Shown one piece after another: positions 25,097-28,962 of a DNA stretch of 28,962 nucleotides. Each line of letters starts with the position of its first letter. The stretch's first letter is position 1. A program made the translations under genes and the position numbers. This DNA comes from UBA4660 sp034408895 (GTDB lineage: Bacteria > Bacteroidota > Bacteroidia > Flavobacteriales_D > Sanyastnellaceae). Below the pieces are notes generated by a model that saw only the letters and a list, made by a program, of their open reading frames with translations, made no database searches and was not told the origin of the DNA. The DNA lies in NCBI GenBank assembly GCA_034408895.1, contig JAWXCI010000012.1:1-28962 (forward strand), in the 5' to 3' direction.

Positions 25097-27623
25097 CTAT
25101 TCCTTAATCATGATTCTGGTTGCAACCACCACTCCGTCAATCACCAGTGCGTAGGAATAACTTCCTGAGGCAAGGTTGTGTACATCAATGTTTAGTTGGC
25201 CTATGCCCGTTTGTGTTACAGGTTCAGTGTGAATGGCGTTTCCATACATATCAAAAAACTGCACTTCGCAATTTGCATTGAATTGCGGCACGAAGTACTT
25301 GATGGTGCATTCGCCCTTGTGTGGGTTGGGTGTGTTTTGATAGAGAATGGGTGTGGGCGTGTTGGTGAGTTTTACGTTTTGCTCGTAGTCGGGATTGGTC
25401 TGGAGCATTTTGGCCTGATCGGTGGCAGCCGGTTGGGCTTCAAGAGTAGAAACTCTTGCGCTAAGTTCTTGGTACCCGGCAATCAGGTATGGAAATAAAC
25501 CAGTGTAGTTGATCATGTCCATTTGCAACTCCGGGCTTATCATATTACCATCTTCATCTACTTCGGCCGGCACAGTGGTAGTTTTCACAAGGTGTGGTAG
25601 TATGGGTTGCAAATCAGTTGAAAGCAAACCAGACTGCATTCCAAGTGGAAGATTCACTTGAGGTGCAGCATCGGAATTGAAAACATAAGTTTTAGGTTAC
25701 AGACTCAATAGAACATCTGTTGCGTCTGTGATATCGTTAATTTCTATCTTCAAATCAGTGTCAGAAGGCTGCCAGAAGTTAGTTGTGATTGCGCCTTCGC
25801 CATTTATCCATGCCGCCCATGAGTTGTTGCCAGCATCGATTGCAGCCGTTGTATGAAGTCCATAGACAAGACCTTGATTGGCAACGGCGCAGCCCTTACA
25901 CCAAAAGTGAACTGGCTACCATTTAGTCCTCTTGCATCAAGACCATAGGCAGCGTTTCCCTCATGGCCATAAAAATAGCCACCAAGGTTTGATAGTGCCC
26001 CTGTTCCGGCATCTCCATAAAATGCAAAGTTGGTGGGCGCACCGGAAAGGCGTACCTCAAAGCCACGGTTGGCAATCGATGCTGGCGACCCCATTTCCAG
26101 AAACACTCCTCGCTGGTTAGGTTGTGCATCGGTAGGTGTTTTTACAATGTGCAACTCTGCTGCATCGGGGTTGCCGATGCCAATTCCAACATCGCCATCA
26201 GGACAGTTCGTGCCTCCAACAATAGTGCATACATCAGTAAATTCATTATTGAACAAGGTCCAGTCGCAGTTCAATGCGTTGGGGCTTATCTCCTGATAGT
26301 ACACTCGGTTATGATCGGTAGAGTCAATCATCAGCACTCGTGTTAGCGTATCGTTTTCCAACACCTGACGAATGCGGAGGTCACCATCAATGTCGAGTTT
26401 TGCGCCCACATAATTAGCGGTGCCTGGTCCTTGTAAACTATTGGATGAGTAGTTTCCAATGCCGACATTACCCACGAAAGGCTCAATTCTAAATACTTCC
26501 ATGCCCTGGACAGTCCCGGAACTGTCCGGATCCATGCCTGTTGGTTCAAGAAAAATGATTCTGAAATTGTCTGCTGAGGGATTATTCAAGGTTGCGCCTT
26601 CCTGGCAACCCCACGAAATGACCGCATCAGTTTGCAGAGTGCTACCAGTGGGGTTGGCACGTTCCATAAGTCCCACATACATGGCATCCGCGTTACCACC
26701 GTAAGTAGTGCCTATGTTCTGCCAGGGCCGTGCAATACCTCCATCCGCTATTGTTCCCAACTGCATCATTGACCCGGGAATGGTAGGGGCGTCTGCATTT
26801 GTCAGAGGTACCATAATGCGGTTTGCGTCTGCGTACATCATACCATTAATACCTGTCCAAGTATCAAGGTCGCGAAACCTCATGCGTCTGGAATTACCTT
26901 CAAGAATATCTAACCAGCGGTCCGTATCGAGCGAGCCCAACTCCGTGGTGCCGGTGGTTTGATTCAGCCCTATTCTTAGTCCGTCCGTAGCAGCACCGCC
27001 TGTGGCTAAATTGGTAAATTGCATATAGACATTTGCATTGCCATCATCATTCAAATGGAGATTATAGTTTGGAAGTATTCCTCCGGTCTCTGCAAAGTTG
27101 CTGCCCACACCAAGGAAGCCGTTTGTTCCATGATAGAACAGCCGCTTGTTGGTACTTGAGAGTGCAGTGAAATTCACATCTGTTCCATCTCCCATCACCA
27201 CTTCATCTGCCAGTGCACCAGCCAATTCGCAAAATTGCCCCAGCCTTTTAGCAAGCGGATGTCTGCTTCGCTTCCTAGTTGTGTCCGCTCCAACCATGTG
27301 TCGAAGCTATTGGCAAAGTTTCGAATACGGAATCGTTCGGTTTGCGAGGTAGCGGAACTACCAGTAAACAATTGCCAATTGTTAGCTACCGCTTGGTCAC
27401 CATCGGTACGGAAAAGCCGACCGTTGAAGTTACCAGCGGGATCATTGCAGAAGAAATTGTTGACATGCAACCTTGCGAGAAGGTTTGCACTGTTTGTGAA
27501 TTCACCAATTCAAATTGACCGAATCTCATCATTGGTCTGGCCGAAGTTGGTGCCAAACTGATTGAATTGTGCGTGTGTAAAGATTGAGATGGCACACACG
27601 GCCATCATTAGAATCTTTTTCAT
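25097..27623 (-). pseudogene. secreted T9SS cargo with endosialidase-chaperone-like domain, multiply disrupted
   Basis: A gene of about 842 codons reconstructed across four lesions. Signal peptide: MKKILMMAVCAISIFTHAQF. Codon 38 is TGA (27512-27510), after which the same frame continues IGEFTNSANLLARLHVNN. A missing base near 27222 shifts the frame into the long beta-rich body (25804-27297). A missing base near 25897 shifts it again into GCAVANQGLVYGLHTTAAID. TAA (25699-25697) interrupts LLSL-PKTYVFN. The region SDTDLKIEINDITDATDVLL ... PKTYVFN resembles the intramolecular chaperone domain of endosialidase-type tail fibres (S74). A short coiled coil and a T9SS tail (YQNTPNPHKGECTIKYF ... MIKE) follow. 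An intact copy would be a cell-surface or secreted adhesin-like protein (inference). Confidence 0.72.
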
Positions 27624-27676
27624 TTGAAATGATTTTTAATTTGTAAAACCAAAATGATCTCACTAATTGCACTAAC

Positions 27677-28656
27677 CTATTCCTTCACAAAACGAACTTG
27701 CTCTACACTTTCATCATTCCTGATTTCAAAAATGTAGCATCCTGATTCAAGCCACTCCAGATTGAGTCCATTCATGTCAAATTCTTGGTCAAATAAGAAT
27801 CTCCCTTGTGTATCATACAATCGTCCATTCACATTGCCATGACTAAAACCAGTAATAAAGAGGTTATTGCTGACCGGATTTGGATAAATTCTATAACCTG
27901 TTGGCGTTTCCGAAGAATCGGCAATGCGGACAGAACACTCCTCAGTAATGGCAACAGAAACGTTGTCAACCATTATGTATGCAGCATTCCAGAAATTGCT
28001 TTCTTCATTGAACACTTCGATGCAATCAAGTTGATCATTGGGTGTATTGCTTCCCACATAGATGTATTGTTCGCCACCTGTTGCCAGGTATTGCGCAGTG
28101 AAGTTGGTCCAACTCAAACTATCAATTCCTAAAATATCGAAAGCAACCTGATTGGGCAGATTCATGCTACCTGCATTCTCCGGCTCATACAGTAGCTCAT
28201 TGGTGAAAGCAACTTGCAAATCACACGTTGTAAGCCCGGTTTGTCCGAAAGGTTGACCCAAATGCTCACACAGTAGGTTACGCTCTGGAGCAACGGCTCA
28301 GATAAGAATCCCTGTGCGTACTCCTTGGTTGGACCAGTTGACTCGTAAATATCCAAACCAAGATATGCCTGACCATCCTGAGCAACTTGGTATCCCAAGT
28401 ATTGTGATTGTGGGGCGTGTAATACCGAGCCAGAACCAGACCCCAGTTCCTCATCGAAAGGCGAGAAGTAGTCTGCCGTTGACCCATTCGGATTCAACCA
28501 GTTTGAGGTAATCAAATACGGCCAACCATCGCCCATACTTGCCGTATCCTCCAAACTTGGGTTGAGCACCAGATTCTCCTGTGCATAGGCACCTCCCCAG
28601 CCCTCCCCAAAAGAGAGGGAGAAAACAAAAGCTAAAAAGAAAAAAGGTTTGTGCAA
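27677..28656 (-). CDS. secreted T9SS cargo protein with CBM-like N-terminal domain, frameshifted
   Basis: About 326 residues if one missing base near 28232 is restored: the frame VTYCVSIWVNLSDKPGL must change to TTCDLQVAFTNELLYEP. It contains a signal-peptide-like start (HKPFFFLAFVFSLSFGEGWG, then AYAQ) and a galactose-binding-like beta domain beginning NLVLNPSLED, a pattern frequent in secreted Bacteroidota proteins. A T9SS type A sorting domain follows (YRIYPNPVSNN ... FVKE). No ATG is suitable; TTG 28656 gives the best signal peptide, and the frame remains open to TTG 28758. A CCCTC/GAGGG repeat is embedded in the signal-peptide codons. The next gene, 54 bases downstream on the same strand, is another T9SS cargo. 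Confidence 0.7.
28592..28621. repeat. G-rich hairpin repeat inside signal-peptide codons
   Basis: The minus strand reads CTCCCTCTCTTTTGGGGAGG followed by GCTGGGGAGG, with CCCTC/GAGGG arms. It encodes the odd SFGEGWGGA stretch in the leader of the T9SS cargo protein. CCCTCCCC-type elements like this look like interspersed repeats rather than ordinary signal-peptide coding DNA. Confidence 0.45.
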
Positions 28657-28777
28657 TTGATAAGATGATTTCGTTTTTGAAATTTTTGTTTGTTGTCGCA
28701 GTTCCGCCTGCTTCTGTTGTTTTCGGGAACAGGCGATGCGTGTCTGCGGGTTAAGCAAGGTTCATCTAAGAACATCA

Positions 28778-28911
28778 AATTGCCATACAACAATGCGTGG
28801 CAATTCCCGATTTTGGCCATGTGCTGTTTGTTCAACACACAGCCCAACAGACAATGCCGGCCAAAAAAATGGAAATGAAAAAGTGAAATCTTGAATCACC
28901 TACTGCATTGT
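28778..28911. repeat. nested imperfect inverted repeat
   Basis: Several arm pairs are nested: ACAATGC (28790-28796) with GCATTGT (28905-28911), TTTTGGCC (28811-28818) with GGCCAAAA (28859-28866), and GCTGT (28823-28827) with ACAGC (28839-28843). An alternative stem AATTGCCA / TGGCAATT lies at 28778-28805. The last 306 bases of the window hold no convincing gene; this structure and the adjacent heptamer array are what I see there. Confidence 0.5.
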
Positions 28912-28941
28912 ACTGCAGCTTTATCTTCAACAATTTTGTTA

Positions 28942-28962
28942 GCTCGAAGCTCGAAGCTCGAA
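28942..28962. repeat. heptamer repeat array (GCTCGAA)3, continuing past the window
   Basis: Three perfect copies of GCTCGAA end exactly at the window edge, so the array may be longer. It has the same 7-base period as the arrays near trpS, brxA and aspS. Confidence 0.75.

Noticed and set aside
27510..27512. In-frame TGA as a recoded (selenocysteine or tryptophan) codon
   Set aside because: TGA is a normal stop in this window, no SECIS-like hairpin was evident, and the same gene has three other lesions.
28632..28847. Minus-strand frame of 71 codons at the right end
   Set aside because: It runs through the inverted repeat and the leader of the T9SS gene in another frame, with no recognisable domain.
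28741..28962. Integron attC site
   Set aside because: The nested arms look suggestive, but the RYYYAAC / GTTRRRY core boxes are not properly paired and no integrase is in the window. Kept only as an inverted repeat.
1..28962. tRNA, rRNA, CRISPR array, insertion sequence or prophage genes
   Set aside because: None could be recognised by reading; the repeats seen are 7-base arrays and short palindromes without spacers or transposase genes.

Overview
The window looks like a piece of a Bacteroidota chromosome of moderate to low G+C. Secreted proteins end in type IX secretion (T9SS) C-terminal sorting domains. There are LytTR response regulators, a TlpA-like thioredoxin with a DUF4369-like N-terminus, a BrxA/B bacilliredoxin, and promoters close to the Bacteroidota TTTG/TAnnTTTG type. 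I see no tRNA, rRNA, CRISPR array, insertion sequence or phage gene. Family names come from motif recognition; no database search was run.

Left part (1-5178, all minus strand): the start of one LytTR-type response regulator cut by the window edge, a complete paralogue of it, an alpha/beta hydrolase, and two secreted proteins. One is a small QGFEQ-type protein and the other an HExxH metallopeptidase. They overlap by ATGA and share the same four-cysteine, dockerin-like double calcium loop at the C-terminus. An Nfu-type Fe-S scaffold follows.

Middle (5179-10883, mostly plus strand): a G+C-rich structured spacer, a broken outer-membrane barrel gene that runs directly into a large amidohydrolase lacking its signal peptide, and a second, frameshifted amidohydrolase. 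Then come the remains of a type II toxin-antitoxin locus.

Housekeeping and secretion part (10880-20774): trpS, a giant secreted vanadium-haloperoxidase-like protein with about five repeats and a T9SS tail, a divergent plsC-like acyltransferase, a bacilliredoxin, a TlpA-like thioredoxin, a possible 29-residue protein, and aspS.

Right part (20872-28962): an NtrY-like histidine kinase divergent from a CtpA-type S41 protease, superoxide dismutase with a bidirectional terminator, and two minus-strand T9SS cargo genes. The first is heavily damaged and carries an endosialidase-chaperone-like domain. The second has one frameshift. A nested inverted repeat and a heptamer array close the window.

Two themes stand out. 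Short repeats with 7-bp periodicity, each with a different unit, sit just upstream of trpS, brxA and aspS and at the right end. Short palindromic repeats are embedded in signal-peptide coding DNA. In addition, every frameshift found is explained by one missing base, so sequencing or assembly error must be excluded before calling all broken genes true pseudogenes.
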